This document shows, piece by piece, positions 1 through 8,525 of a stretch of DNA of 64,000 nucleotides. Below the pieces are notes generated by a model, which made no database searches, was not told where the DNA came from, and saw only the letters and a program-made list of their open reading frames with translations. The DNA is from Bacillus sp. OV166 (GTDB taxonomy: Bacteria > Bacillota > Bacilli > Bacillales > Cytobacillaceae). The first letter of the stretch is position 1. Each line of letters begins with the position of its first letter. The position numbers were made by a program, and so were the translations under genes. The stretch is taken from positions 2,241,001 to 2,305,000 of the forward strand of contig NZ_FXWM01000001.1 of the NCBI RefSeq assembly GCF_900177675.1, written 5' to 3'.

Positions 1-127
1 TCGGGTTTGTCGATATACCTGAGGTACTAACATCCCCTAAGGGAGGTTCTACACCTCTTCTTGTTATTCACTCATATCTTTATGATTAGCCATAGTAGAA
101 ATAGATTTAAAGGCATACCCATTCATC

Positions 128-421
128 TTGTTGAATTGGTATTTTTTATATCTGTCTGATTTAAATGTTACATTAACGAATTTTTTTATCATGATAATCC
201 ATTGTTTTCAGGTCTATTTTCCAGGTGCAAACTCTTATAAAAACATTGCAGACATCGGTAAAGGTTTCTTTAAAAGATTTTACAAATATGAAATAGAACC
301 AAGTGGGAATTGCTTAATTGGTTTCGCACTTAGAGAAAATTTACCCGTAGCTGACAAATGGAAGCGGGACCCCGCAAGCCGAATGAATCCGGAAATCCCG
401 GCAGGGTTGATAATAACTTGA
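128..421 (+). pseudogene. Unrecognised reading frame, probable 3' remnant of a gene
   Basis: An open frame ends in a TGA at 421. The part from about 212 onward looks protein-like (mixed charged and aromatic residues, a segment reading KWKRDPASRMNPEIPAG), whereas the first 28 codons are AT-rich and low in coding character. No ribosome-binding site precedes the ATG. I do not recognise the family. It most likely is the C-terminal end of a gene cut off from its start, lying in the IS-rich left edge of the window. Confidence 0.25.
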
Positions 422-499
422 GTTCCAATCATGCTAGAATCCCCAATTGTCAGCAAATTTCCAAAGGAAGCTTTTCATTTTAATGGAGGAAAATAAAAA

Positions 500-673
500 A
501 TGACAGTATCTGAACTCATTGAAAAACTAGAGAAATTGGATATTCAAGATGCACAGATAGTGCTTAAAGATTCATCAGATGAATATTTAGACATAGGAGA
601 AATTGAAAGTATTTTAGGATTCTATTATGTAATTCATCCAGTTTCAACAAAAAGGAGCCAGGAGGAAAAGTAA
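500..673 (+). CDS. Small hypothetical protein, 57 aa
   Basis: This short gene has a good ribosome-binding site (TGGAGG at 484-489) ten bases before the ATG. The product begins MTVSELIEKLEKLDIQDAQI and is acidic, soluble and without membrane segments or cysteines. Openings of the type 'VSELIEKLEKLD' are common in small hypothetical proteins of Bacillus phages and mobile elements, which fits the surroundings, but that is family impression, not a proven match. It may end with an AT-rich tail before the IS debris that follows. Function unknown. Confidence 0.55.
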   Translation: MTVSELIEKLEKLDIQDAQIVLKDSSDEYLDIGEIESILGFYYVIHPVSTKRSQEEK

Positions 674-763
674 CGGGTTCTCTTTTCGTAGGGAAGGTAA
701 CTTTTTTAACAGTAAATAACACTGTAATAAACAATATTTTAGCATTAGAAAAAGGCAACTTAA

Positions 764-866
764 TGAAGTGCCCCCCTTAAGTTGGACTAATAATCCAACT
801 TAAGGGGTTTTTTAATATGGTAAAGTTTTCAAGTGATTTTAGAAAATAGATTGTATCAGAGTTGGT
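764..866 (+). mobile_element. Left end of an IS3-family-like element (remnant)
   Basis: The segment starts with TGAAGTGCCCCCCTTAAG, continues into GTTGGACT as IS3-family ends often do, and carries a 14-bp inverted repeat (772-807) that can also form a terminator-like hairpin followed by T residues. An ATG at 818 opens a frame reading MVKFSSDFRK and then a stop, resembling the start of an IS3-family OrfA transposase. The sequence then changes to the IS21-derived segment at about 866. Only the end and a few codons survive. Confidence 0.45.
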
Positions 867-1218
867 TAGTCGATCTAGAAGGGCTGCGGTCATTTTTTTA
901 GCTCCAAATATAGACGTCCATTCAGTAAATTCTAGATTCGTAGTTATCATAAAGTATCATTTTTAAGATATTTGCTAACAGTGTTACGTGAAATCCCAAG
1001 TTTTGCCCCAATTTGCCTTTGCGATAAACCTTCAACCTCTTTTAAGAATTTGATATTTTGAAATTTAGCCATTTCGATCATCCTATTCGTCCTCTCATAT
1101 GAAGTAAGTTTAGTCACTTCCTATCATAAGAGAGGTTAATAGAATTGGAAATCATATGGCTCATTTTTTATGTGATCAAATCGTATAAAAGTGCCTCAAA
1201 TCTAGATTATCAAAAACA
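866..1218 (-). mobile_element. Internally deleted IS21-family copy (deletion derivative)
   Basis: Read on the minus strand, this segment begins with the same left end as the intact IS21 element at 53340, continues through its leader into the first 35 or so codons of istA, then jumps near 948-958 straight into the 3' part of istB (codons around ATTTTTGGAGCTAAAAAAATG). Identity to the intact copy is clearly high by eye but not perfect. The right end is missing, cut where the IS3-like remnant begins. It cannot encode a transposase. Confidence 0.8.
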
Positions 1219-1696
1219 AATATAAAGATTCTTTTAGTTTATTCTTTTTATAATTTTGAGCACCCCTTACCCTTTTTTTATTATGTCATGCCCATTAAAT
1301 GTCTTTAGAAATTACTCAGGACAAACGAAATCTTTTAATTATCCCTCTTAAATCATCTCTTTGCACGCGAATTAACAGCGTATTCATAATGATTATATAT
1401 AAATATAATCTTGAATTCAGGCGCTAAAAGTAAGAATATTTCGATTAGATTTTCACAAAAAAAAGATTTAAAATTAAATCAATTAAGATAATATTCTGAT
1501 ATTTTAAGTGTCAATATGTTCAGATATTATCTGGAAAAATGCATTAAACGCTGTTTACCTAAGCACACTGAGTTAAGTTTTGGATGCGATTACATTTAGC
1601 TGAGGTATCCGGATAGATGCTAGTTTTTGTGCAATGGATAGTTGCGCGACAAAAAGGAAACAGACCATTTTTACAAGGAAAGGAGGAGATTTTAGC
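1219..1696. other. Intergenic leader of the aromatic cluster
   Basis: There is no gene here. The stretch is very AT-rich and holds a block (1408-1450, containing CTTGAATTCAGGCGC) that recurs at 6840-6882 in front of the collapsed second copy of the decarboxylase gene. The shared block suggests this was the conserved upstream control region of the cluster. No clear promoter or LysR box could be assigned by eye. Confidence 0.5.
1408..1450 (+). repeat. Upstream repeat shared with 6840-6882 (copy 1)
   Basis: The block reads ATCTTGAATTCAGGCGCTAA and then a diverged stretch ending TATTTCGATTAGA. The partner at 6840 reads ATCTTGAATTGAGGCGCAAA and ends TTATTTCGTTAGA. Most positions agree with small indels. 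It lies about 250 bp before the dehydrogenase pseudogene. Confidence 0.6.
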
Positions 1697-2266
1697 TTGT
1701 CGAGTCAATCACAAGCCTATCTATTGGAAGGGAGAGTAGCCGTTGTAACAGTTTCCTCACAGGAATTTGGAAAGCGGTTGCAATTGGTTTATCACAAGCA
1801 GGTGCGACTGTATTGGTTACAGGAACCAATCCCGAACGTTTGAAGAAAGTCTCCGAGGAAGTGGACCAATTAACAGGACGGGAAACAGACTACTCTATTG
1901 TTAATCTATCAAAAGATGAAAACGTTATCCAGATGGTTGAAAAAGCCATAACAGATTCTGTCCGCAATGGTTTATGGGACCATGCAGCCTATAATGCTGC
2001 AAAGGGCGGGGTCCATGCCATTGTTTCCGGATCAGGAAGAGAATTCGCCAAAAATAATATTACCGCGAATGTCATCGCTCCCCCGGCAGTAGAGGGGGAA
2101 CTGCTGGATGTGATCAGAAAGAGAGATACGGGGTTGGTAGATCGCTATATTAACATCATTCCAAAAGGAAGAGGTGGCGGATGCCGTCGTATTCCTTGCT
2201 TCCGATAAGGCGACTTTTATTACGGGCCAAGTGATTAGTGTAAATGGCGGAAGCACGATGCAATAA
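1697..2266 (+). pseudogene. Short-chain dehydrogenase (cis-diol dehydrogenase type), frameshifted and internally deleted
   Basis: A TTG start at 1697 follows AGGAGGAG at 1681-1688. The frame opens with a Rossmann strand (YLLEGRVAVVTVSS), shifts near 1760, and continues as ATVLVTGTNPERLKKVSEEV. The catalytic-loop remnant YNAAKGGVHA is present, but the usual segment between the NAG motif and the catalytic serine is missing, so codon 'RNGLWDHAAYNAAKGG' joins distant parts. A second frameshift near 2172 precedes the C-terminal FITGQVISVNGGSTM and a TAA at 2264. In such clusters this enzyme would oxidise the cis-dihydrodiol made by the downstream dioxygenase to the catechol. As it stands it should be inactive. 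Confidence 0.85.
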
Positions 2267-2356
2267 AAATGATTTTAATGTTTTCTATAACCTCTTTCAG
2301 AACTGACACAGATGATGAGCAGGTTTACTAAAAAAACTTATTTAGGGGGAAAGCCA

Positions 2357-3640
2357 ATGAGCAATTATCTTAAGGATGATCAACAGAAGTGTTTATTTAA
2401 AGTAAATCGTGAAGTTTTTATTAATCCGGAAATTTTAGAAAGCGAACGCAATGAAATTTTTGATAAATGCTGGTTATATATCGGGCATGAATCAGAAGTA
2501 CCGAATAAAGGCGATTTTCATAGAAGAAAAGTTGGTGGACGAAACCTTTTATTTACCCGCGGTAGTGATGGGGTAATAAGGGCATTATATAATTCCTGTC
2601 CACACCGGGGTGCGCTCGTATGCCGTGAAGGAAAAGGAAACTCAAAAGTATTCCGCTGCTTCTATCATGCGTGGAGCTTTAATACGCAAGGGGAATTAGT
2701 CGGATTACCTGATAAATTTGGTTTCTTGGAAGACCATAACTGCGATGGTTCCAAAAATATGCTGGCTGTCAAACGACTTGAAAGTTACCGCGGTTTCGTA
2801 TTCGTTAACTTTGATGACAACGCCATATCATTAGAGGAATACCTGGCAGGTGCCAAAGAGTATCTCGACTTGGTGGCAGATCAAACAGAAGTTGGAATGG
2901 AAGTTTTGCAGGATCCCCAAGAATATAGTGTACGAGCGAACTGGAAATTACTTTGTGAAAATAGTTTTGATTTATACCACGGGGTACCAACCCATAAAAC
3001 CTATTTTGATATTGTTGCGACCCGCGGCGGAATAATGGAAAAAGACAGTCTTGCAGGGGAAGCGCGCGCTCTGGGGAATGGACATGCCGTAATGGAATAT
3101 TATGCCCCGTGGCCAAGACCAATCGGAAAATGGATTGAAGGTTACGGTGAAGAAGCGAAAGAAATTATCGATAAAATCAATGCCCGCTTAGTAGAAAAAT
3201 TTGGCGAAGAAAGAGCCCACCGCATTTCGAAAAAGAACCGTAATATTTTAATTTTCCCTAACCTGGTCATCAATGATATCATGGCGATTGCAATCAGAAC
3301 CTTTTATCCGATTGAACCGGGTTATATGCAAGTAACCGCCTATGCTTTATCTCCTATAAATGAAACAGACGGTTTCAGAGAGGTACGGAATGACAGCTAC
3401 TTAGAGTTTTTAGGGCCAGGCGGTTTTGCGACTCCTGATGATAATGAAGCACTTGAACTATGCCAGGAAGGCTTTTTAAATACTAAAGAAGTCGGATGGA
3501 ATGATATTTCCAAAGGAATGAACAGGGAAATTCCCCAAGCGACGGATGAAGAACAAATGCGTGCCTTTTGGCGTGAATGGGATAAACGGATGACAGCAGC
3601 AGAAAACAAAAAAGAAGAAGCTGGGAAGGTGGAAGTATGA
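2357..3640 (+). CDS. Rieske aromatic-ring-hydroxylating dioxygenase, alpha (large) subunit
   Basis: The 427-residue product is the catalytic subunit of a Rieske non-haem iron oxygenase, which adds O2 across an aromatic ring to give a cis-diol. The Rieske [2Fe-2S] ligands are visible as CPHRG (C81, H83) and CFYHAW (C101, H104). The mononuclear iron site is ENSFDLYHGVPTH (bridging D205, ligands H208 and H213). I place the start at 2357, six bases after TAGGGGGA, rather than the longer frame from 2312. It overlaps the beta gene by ATGA. The order dehydrogenase-alpha-beta-extradiol dioxygenase-decarboxylase resembles benzoate/p-cumate-type pathways that keep the carboxyl group until after ring cleavage. 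The exact substrate is unknown. No ferredoxin or reductase gene is nearby. Confidence 0.9.
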   Translation: MSNYLKDDQQKCLFKVNREVFINPEILESERNEIFDKCWLYIGHESEVPNKGDFHRRKVGGRNLLFTRGSDGVIRALYNSCPHRGALVCREGKGNSKVFRCFYHAWSFNTQGELVGLPDKFGFLEDHNCDGSKNMLAVKRLESYRGFVFVNFDDNAISLEEYLAGAKEYLDLVADQTEVGMEVLQDPQEYSVRANWKLLCENSFDLYHGVPTHKTYFDIVATRGGIMEKDSLAGEARALGNGHAVMEYYAPWPRPIGKWIEGYGEEAKEIIDKINARLVEKFGEERAHRISKKNRNILIFPNLVINDIMAIAIRTFYPIEPGYMQVTAYALSPINETDGFREVRNDSYLEFLGPGGFATPDDNEALELCQEGFLNTKEVGWNDISKGMNREIPQATDEEQMRAFWREWDKRMTAAENKKEEAGKVEV

Positions 3641-4116
3641 ACATAACACGTCAGGAAATTGAAGATTTTTTATTTCATGAGGCGGAGCTTCTTGATGAGT
3701 TTAAGTTAAAGGAGTGGGCTGCATTATTCGCAAGCAATGGAACGTATGTGATTCCGCCCATCGGAAATCCTGATGCGGATTTTAAAAAATCGCTTTTCTT
3801 TGTTCATGATGATCGTCCCCGTTTAGAACAGCGGGCGTTACGATTACTGAAAAGAGAAGCCCATGTAGAATACCCGCACTCCACAACTCTTCACAATGTG
3901 ACAAATGTAAGAATCGTTAATAATGAAGAGGATGCCGTAAAAGTCAGATGCAATTTCTCTACTTACCGTACGAAACGTGAAGTACTGGACAATTATGTCG
4001 GGGTCAACGAATACATCTTAGTAAAAGAAAATGGTGAATTAAAGATTCAATCCAAGAAAGTCATTCTCAAATTGGACAGTCTCCGCCCGCACGGAAAAGT
4101 AAGTATCATTTTATAA
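3637..4116 (+). CDS. Aromatic-ring-hydroxylating dioxygenase, beta (small) subunit
   Basis: The 159-residue protein has the length and NTF2-like fold pattern of dioxygenase small subunits: an N-terminal helix (IEDFLFHEAELLDEF), a W-A-A-L-F motif and late beta strands (VRCNFSTYRTKRE, VGVNEYILVK). It should form an alpha3beta3 hexamer with the upstream product and shape the active-site pocket without metals of its own. Its ATG overlaps the alpha stop (ATGA), pointing to translational coupling. The stop at 4116 is followed by about 100 bp containing a GAGGGTC/GACCCTC hairpin (4177-4191) and TATAAT at 4194, so the next gene may have an extra promoter. Confidence 0.88.
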   Translation: MNITRQEIEDFLFHEAELLDEFKLKEWAALFASNGTYVIPPIGNPDADFKKSLFFVHDDRPRLEQRALRLLKREAHVEYPHSTTLHNVTNVRIVNNEEDAVKVRCNFSTYRTKREVLDNYVGVNEYILVKENGELKIQSKKVILKLDSLRPHGKVSIIL

Positions 4117-4214
4117 TATGAAGTCAGATTTTGATTGGGTTCATACGAATTAACACATTAACGCGGTTAAGCTATGAGGGTCAGACCCTCTACTATAATA
4201 TAGGAGGTTTTTGA

Positions 4215-5129
4215 ATGATTCGTTATAAAAAGTTGGGATATGTTGTGTTAAGCGTGACTGATCTTAATAAATCGGTAGATTTTTATGAAAATATTGTTGG
4301 TTTGGAATTTGTTGAACGGGTTCTTGATGCGGCATACCTTCGATGCAGCGGGGACCATCACAATTTAATCCTTGAACAAGGAGAAGAACCTGGGTTAAAA
4401 AGAGTAGCATTTGAGCTTGAAAAGGCAGACCAATTTCAAGCAGTGTTTGACCATTTAACAAAACAAGGTGTAAATCCTGTCGAATTAAGCGCAGAGGAGT
4501 GCCAAAATTTGGCCCAAGGTAGAACATTGCGTTTTAAAGATCCATATTTAGGGGTAACGTATGAATTCTATGTGCAAATTATGCAAATGGGTACACCATT
4601 TGTTCCTAAGAAGGCCAGAATTACGAGACTTCTTCATGTCGTTTATGAAACTAATAAATTTGACGAATTATTTGATTTCTTTACGAATGTTTTGAACTTC
4701 AACATTTCAGATATCCAAGGAAGGGAAACGGGATGGGCCTGGTTAAGGGCAGCTGGAACTCCATTTCACCATAATTTTGCCCTGACAAAAGGAAAAGAAA
4801 ATAAATTGAATCACCTTGCTTATCAAGCTCAACGTGTAGATGATGTGGGGATTCAAGTTAATAGATTAAAGGATAACAATGTTCCGATTCTATTTGGGCC
4901 AGGAAAACATCACCCATCGGGCAGCATTTTCCTTTATTTTGCGGATCCTGACGGCTTAACGATTGAGTATAGTCAAGGAATGGAAGAATTTCCGGAGGAA
5001 AATCCAAGAGAGCCTCGCCGTCTAGAACCAACCATGCATACCCTTGATGAATGGGGAGGAAGACCTAAACCAGGATGGGGAAAAGTTGGTAAATTGATAA
5101 AGGAAGACCTGGAAAAAGTTAATCAATAA
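4215..5129 (+). CDS. Type I extradiol ring-cleavage dioxygenase (vicinal oxygen chelate family)
   Basis: The product (304 aa) has two VOC modules, residues about 5-122 and 136-255. The iron(II) ligands expected for 2,3-dihydroxybiphenyl/catechol 2,3-dioxygenases are in the second module: H141 (LLHVVY), H200 (LNHLAYQ) and E251 (LTIEYSQG). It should open the catechol-type diol at the meta position. The RBS is TAGGAGG at 4200-4206. Its neighbours, a ring-hydroxylating oxygenase and a decarboxylase, suggest a carboxylated catechol as substrate (for example a 2,3-dihydroxybenzoate derivative). That last point is inference from order, not from residues. Confidence 0.87.
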   Translation: MIRYKKLGYVVLSVTDLNKSVDFYENIVGLEFVERVLDAAYLRCSGDHHNLILEQGEEPGLKRVAFELEKADQFQAVFDHLTKQGVNPVELSAEECQNLAQGRTLRFKDPYLGVTYEFYVQIMQMGTPFVPKKARITRLLHVVYETNKFDELFDFFTNVLNFNISDIQGRETGWAWLRAAGTPFHHNFALTKGKENKLNHLAYQAQRVDDVGIQVNRLKDNNVPILFGPGKHHPSGSIFLYFADPDGLTIEYSQGMEEFPEENPREPRRLEPTMHTLDEWGGRPKPGWGKVGKLIKEDLEKVNQ

Positions 5130-5163
5130 TCAATCAATAATTATCCTTTAAGGAGGCAGAATC

Positions 5164-6198
5164 GTGTCAAAAGGTGAGAATTTCCGTGTTGACTTTCACA
5201 CCCATATTATTCCTGAGAATTTTCCTGATTTTGCGGAAAAATATGCGGATGATCGTTTTCCGATTTTAAAGCATACGTGCAGCTGTGGAGCTGAAATTTA
5301 CAAGGATGGAAAGTCATTCCGAAAAGTTGACGAGAATGCCTGGAATCCTGAAAAACGCATCGCTGAAATGGATGCAGAAGGTGTCAATGTCCAAGTTTTA
5401 TCTCCGATTCCGGTTACGTTTACATATTGGGCAGATGTAGAAAAGTGTTTAGAGCTGTCGAAAGCACAAAATGATTTTATAGCTTCGGTAGTAGCCCAAT
5501 ATCCTGATCGTTTTGTTGGCCTTGGAACGGTACCTTTGCAGAATTCGGATTTGGCGATTGCAGAAATGGAAAGAGCAGTTAACGAGCTGGGGCTGATTGG
5601 GATTGAAATTGGCAGCAACGCCAATGGAAAAACCCTCGATGATCCGGAGATTCAAAGATTTCTGGAAGCAGCGGCAAAAATGGATGTACCCATTTTAGTT
5701 CATCCATGGGCCACGGTCGGAGTAGAGAGAATGCCAAACCATAACTTTATGTATTCGATCGGAATGCCGTCCGAAACAGCTCTTGCGGCAGGAAGCCTAA
5801 TCTTCAGCGGTATTCTTGATAAATTTCCAAAATTAAAAATCTGCTTTGCTCATGGCGGAGGGTCCCTGCCGTATTTATTACCGCGAATCGACCAAGCCTG
5901 GGAAGTATGGTCGCATATCCGCACAACGGAACAGCCGCCAAGCTATTATGCGAAGAAACTCTATTACGATACGCTCGTTTACGATCCGTGCAATCTCCAA
6001 TTTATGCTTAGAAAATTTGGTGCTGATCATATTATCATGGGTACAGATTATCCATTCATGTTGCGGGAAGCACCGCCGGGAAAAATAGTTGAAATGTTGG
6101 AAAATATTTCGGATGTGGAAAAGAAACAAATGCTTGGAGAAAATGCGATTAAGTTTCTTGGATTAAATAAAGAGAGTTTTATTAAAGAATCGGAATAG
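5164..6198 (+). CDS. Amidohydrolase-family decarboxylase (ACMSD-like)
   Basis: The 344-residue product belongs to the metal-dependent amidohydrolase branch that includes 2-amino-3-carboxymuconate-6-semialdehyde decarboxylase. The metal ligands can be seen: HTH (H12, H14), H180 (ILVHPW), H230 (CFAHGG) and D295 (GTDYPF). It should remove the carboxyl group from the ring-cleavage product. A GTG start at 5164 follows AAGGAGG at 5151-5157. A strong terminator follows, so it ends the operon. A broken paralogue covering its residues from about 120 onward lies at 6889-7560. Hydrolysis of another carboxylate cannot be ruled out. Confidence 0.88.
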   Translation: MSKGENFRVDFHTHIIPENFPDFAEKYADDRFPILKHTCSCGAEIYKDGKSFRKVDENAWNPEKRIAEMDAEGVNVQVLSPIPVTFTYWADVEKCLELSKAQNDFIASVVAQYPDRFVGLGTVPLQNSDLAIAEMERAVNELGLIGIEIGSNANGKTLDDPEIQRFLEAAAKMDVPILVHPWATVGVERMPNHNFMYSIGMPSETALAAGSLIFSGILDKFPKLKICFAHGGGSLPYLLPRIDQAWEVWSHIRTTEQPPSYYAKKLYYDTLVYDPCNLQFMLRKFGADHIIMGTDYPFMLREAPPGKIVEMLENISDVEKKQMLGENAIKFLGLNKESFIKESE

Positions 6199-6203
6199 GC
6201 CAA

Positions 6204-6242
6204 ATAAAAGAACATTCCATTTTGATAGGAATGTTCTTTTAT
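6204..6242 (+). terminator. Rho-independent terminator of the aromatic cluster
   Basis: AAAAGAACATTCC pairs with GGAATGTTCTTTT across an 8-base loop, starting 6 bp after the decarboxylase stop. Confidence 0.85.
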
Positions 6243-6415
6243 CTTGACCTATAGGTTCTATAGATCAGGAAATATCTGTTATTTGTTCTGTTCTTACTTG
6301 AAACAATATGTATGAAGGTATTCGTAAGATAAAAATGTAGTTAAATTAAATGATGAGGAGATGAGTAATAATAAATATTAATATTAAATATAAAAATATC
6401 ATTTTTGTATTTTTA

Positions 6416-6649
6416 ATGGCTTTTAGTATGTCCTTTTTTATTTCATTAATATTAATCTTAATAAATAGGGGTTATAATGGAACATTTTTACATGCATGGT
6501 TAAAAACTTGGTCACAGGCTTTTATTTGCGCTTTTTTTGGAGCTTACTTTTTTCCGAAAGTAATACAAAAAATAATGAAAAAGATTAATTTTGTAGAAAA
6601 ACCATTAATAATTGAGAATGATAGTTTAGTGAGAGAACAAAACGATTAA
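6416..6649 (+). CDS. DUF2798-type small membrane protein
   Basis: Two hydrophobic segments flank a motif typical of DUF2798 proteins (TFLHAWLKTWSQAFICAFFG), followed by FPKVIQKIMKK. The family is of about 75-80 residues and of unknown function. The first ATG (6416) lies inside the first membrane segment and has no ribosome-binding site. The frame stays open upstream to 6365, and GAGGAG at 6354-6359 sits at a proper distance from ATA or ATT codons (6368-6377) that would give the usual N-terminus (INIKYKNIIFVFLM). The start is therefore either a rare non-ATG codon or a lost ATG. Confidence 0.7.
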   Translation: MAFSMSFFISLILILINRGYNGTFLHAWLKTWSQAFICAFFGAYFFPKVIQKIMKKINFVEKPLIIENDSLVREQND

Positions 6650-6757
6650 TAATAAAATTTATAGCAAAGTACAGAGTCCAAAGTCCAAAGTCATTATGGA
6701 AAAAGCATAACAAAGAAGATTGAAAACGAACTAACTCAAACAAATAATTTAAATGTT

Positions 6758-6796
6758 AAGACCGTCGAGATATATCTGTCGGTCTTTTGATTTTTT
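6758..6796 (+). terminator. Terminator-like hairpin
   Basis: AAGACCG pairs with CGGTCTT and is followed by TTGATTTTTT. It lies about 110 bp after the DUF2798 gene. Confidence 0.6.
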
Positions 6797-6839
6797 ATAA
6801 GTTTGTGTAACATTTAATAACCTTATGAATATAACTAAA

Positions 6840-6882
6840 ATCTTGAATTGAGGCGCAAAAACAAAGATTATTTCGTTAGAAA
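6840..6882 (+). repeat. Upstream repeat shared with 1408-1450 (copy 2)
   Basis: This block matches the cluster leader at 1408-1450 and stands immediately in front of the decarboxylase remnant, so the dehydrogenase, both dioxygenase genes, the ring-cleavage gene and the first third of the decarboxylase appear to have been deleted between them in this second copy. Confidence 0.6.
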
Positions 6883-6888
6883 TCCACT

Positions 6889-7560
6889 GAAACGGTACTA
6901 TTGCAGGATGCCGATTTGGCAATTGCAGAAATGGAAAGAGTTATAAAAGAGCTTGGGCTGATTGGTATTGAAATCAGTAGCAATGCAAACGGCAAAAGTC
7001 TTGATGATCCGGAGATTCCAAAGATTTTTAGAAGCATCGGCAAAAATGGATGTTCCGATTTTAGTCCATCTTTGGGCGACAGTTGGCGAAGAGAGAATGC
7101 CTGAAGATAATATATATTCAATCGGGATGCCTTCCGAGACAGCGCTTGCTTCAGGAAGTTTAATCTTCAGCGGCATTTTTAATAAGTATCCAGATATAAA
7201 AATCTGTTTTGCCCATGGTGGAGGAACCCTGCCCTATTTATTACCAAGGATCGATCAAGCTTGGGAAGTATGGCCGCATATCCGTACAACGGACCAGCCG
7301 CCAAGCAATTATGCGAAGAAAATTTATTACGATATACTAGTCTATGACTAGCACAACCTAAATTTATGATTGAAAAATTGGGGGCTGATCCCATCATCAT
7401 GAGTACTGACTAGACATTTTTGCTGCGAGAAGCGCCACCAGGAAATTTAGTCGAAATGTTAGAAAACGTGTTGGATGAGGAAAAGAAAAAATGCTTGGAG
7501 AAAATGCTTAGAGTTTCTGGGGTTAAATAAAGCCACAGTGTTATTAAAGAAACAGTATAG
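6889..7560 (+). pseudogene. Truncated, frameshifted second copy of the ACMSD-like decarboxylase
   Basis: The remnant matches the intact gene at 5164-6198 from about residue 120 (GTVPLQN) to the C-terminus. A frameshift near 7019 moves the frame between the AIAEMERVIKELGLIGIEI part and the RFLEASAKMDVPILVHLWA part. H180 is followed by L instead of P. A TAG interrupts after ILVYD (7349-7351), and further stops occur near 7411 and 7470. It retains its own terminator. It is the remains of a duplicated cluster, not a functional enzyme. Confidence 0.9.
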
Positions 7561-7566
7561 ATTTAT

Positions 7567-7609
7567 AACAAAGGACATTTCTGTTTAAATGGAATGTCCT
7601 TTGTTCTTA
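7567..7609 (+). terminator. Terminator of the duplicated cluster
   Basis: AACAAAGGACATT pairs with AATGTCCTTTGTT. The position relative to the decarboxylase end matches the terminator at 6204, supporting duplication of the whole 3' end. Confidence 0.75.
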
Positions 7610-7631
7610 CTAATCCATAGCTTATACCTAT

Positions 7632-8525
7632 TTAAATAGATTTTAAATTTTTTAAAATAGCTTCAAAAGTATGAAGAAACAGAAGAATCCTTTCTAATTT
7701 TGGAGAATCCTTTTTATATATTCCAGCAACATTATAAGAGAGATCTTTAAATTCAGCAAAAGGGACGGTACATAAATCTTTATTGTGTTTATTTGTGTGA
7801 TTAGCTAGAATTAGTTCTGGTACGACACTAAAACCCCAGTTATTTTTAATCATCGATATTACCATTTCGAATCCGCCAACTTCAATTCGTTTTAGATTTC
7901 TTACTCCGATTAATCTTTCATCAATTTTTCTCCATAAGGCTGTTTCCCTACGATAGCAAATCATCGTTTGGTCAATAAGATCGTCTTTTAAAATTTCAGC
8001 TTTTCCAACTAATGGATGGTTCTTTCCAACAATAAAAACAAGTTTTTCATGAAAAATATATTCTGATTCTAGATTTGTAAATGGGATTACATCTCTTACA
8101 AGCCCTAAATCGATTGACCCATCTTTAATCATCTTAGAAACTTCTACAGAGTCCGCTGCTTCCACTAGTTCAAAAGAAAACTCACTTGTTCTGCGCAGAT
8201 GTGATAAAACCTCTAAGACAATTGAAACTGAGATGGCAGGTGATAATCCAATGGTAATTGTTGGGATTTTAATACCTTCAATCACCTGTCTTGCTTCTTT
8301 TACATAGTTTAATATTTTACGTGCATATGGAAGGAGGGCAGTTCCTTCCTTAGTCAATAGGATTTTTTTTCCCTCTCGGTAAAATAATTTACAGTCCAGC
8401 TCATTTTCTAATTTTTGAATTCTTGCCGTTACCGCGGGCTGTGTTAAATTCAAGTGCTCTGCTGTACGCGAATAATTATTTAACTCAAAAACAGTAATAA
8501 AGGTTAAAAGTTGTTCATCATCCAT
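7632..8525 (-). CDS. LysR-family transcriptional regulator
   Basis: The product (297 aa) is a full-length LysR regulator: a winged helix at residues 1-60 (YSRTAEHLNLTQPAVTARIQ) and a periplasmic-binding-like effector domain from about 88 (PTITIGLSPAISVSIVLEVL). The start at 8525 is preceded by AAGGAAGTGA. It is transcribed toward the aromatic cluster, in a position often held by the pathway activator, so control of the dioxygenase genes by an aromatic acid or intermediate is likely but unproven. The cluster it would serve is upstream on the other strand, with the collapsed copy in between. Confidence 0.88.
   Translation of the reverse strand: MDDEQLLTFITVFELNNYSRTAEHLNLTQPAVTARIQKLENELDCKLFYREGKKILLTKEGTALLPYARKILNYVKEARQVIEGIKIPTITIGLSPAISVSIVLEVLSHLRRTSEFSFELVEAADSVEVSKMIKDGSIDLGLVRDVIPFTNLESEYIFHEKLVFIVGKNHPLVGKAEILKDDLIDQTMICYRRETALWRKIDERLIGVRNLKRIEVGGFEMVISMIKNNWGFSVVPELILANHTNKHNKDLCTVPFAEFKDLSYNVAGIYKKDSPKLERILLFLHTFEAILKNLKSI

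Noticed and set aside
2032..2256. Minus-strand frame inside the dehydrogenase pseudogene
   Set aside because: Antisense shadow; all recognisable motifs are on the plus strand.
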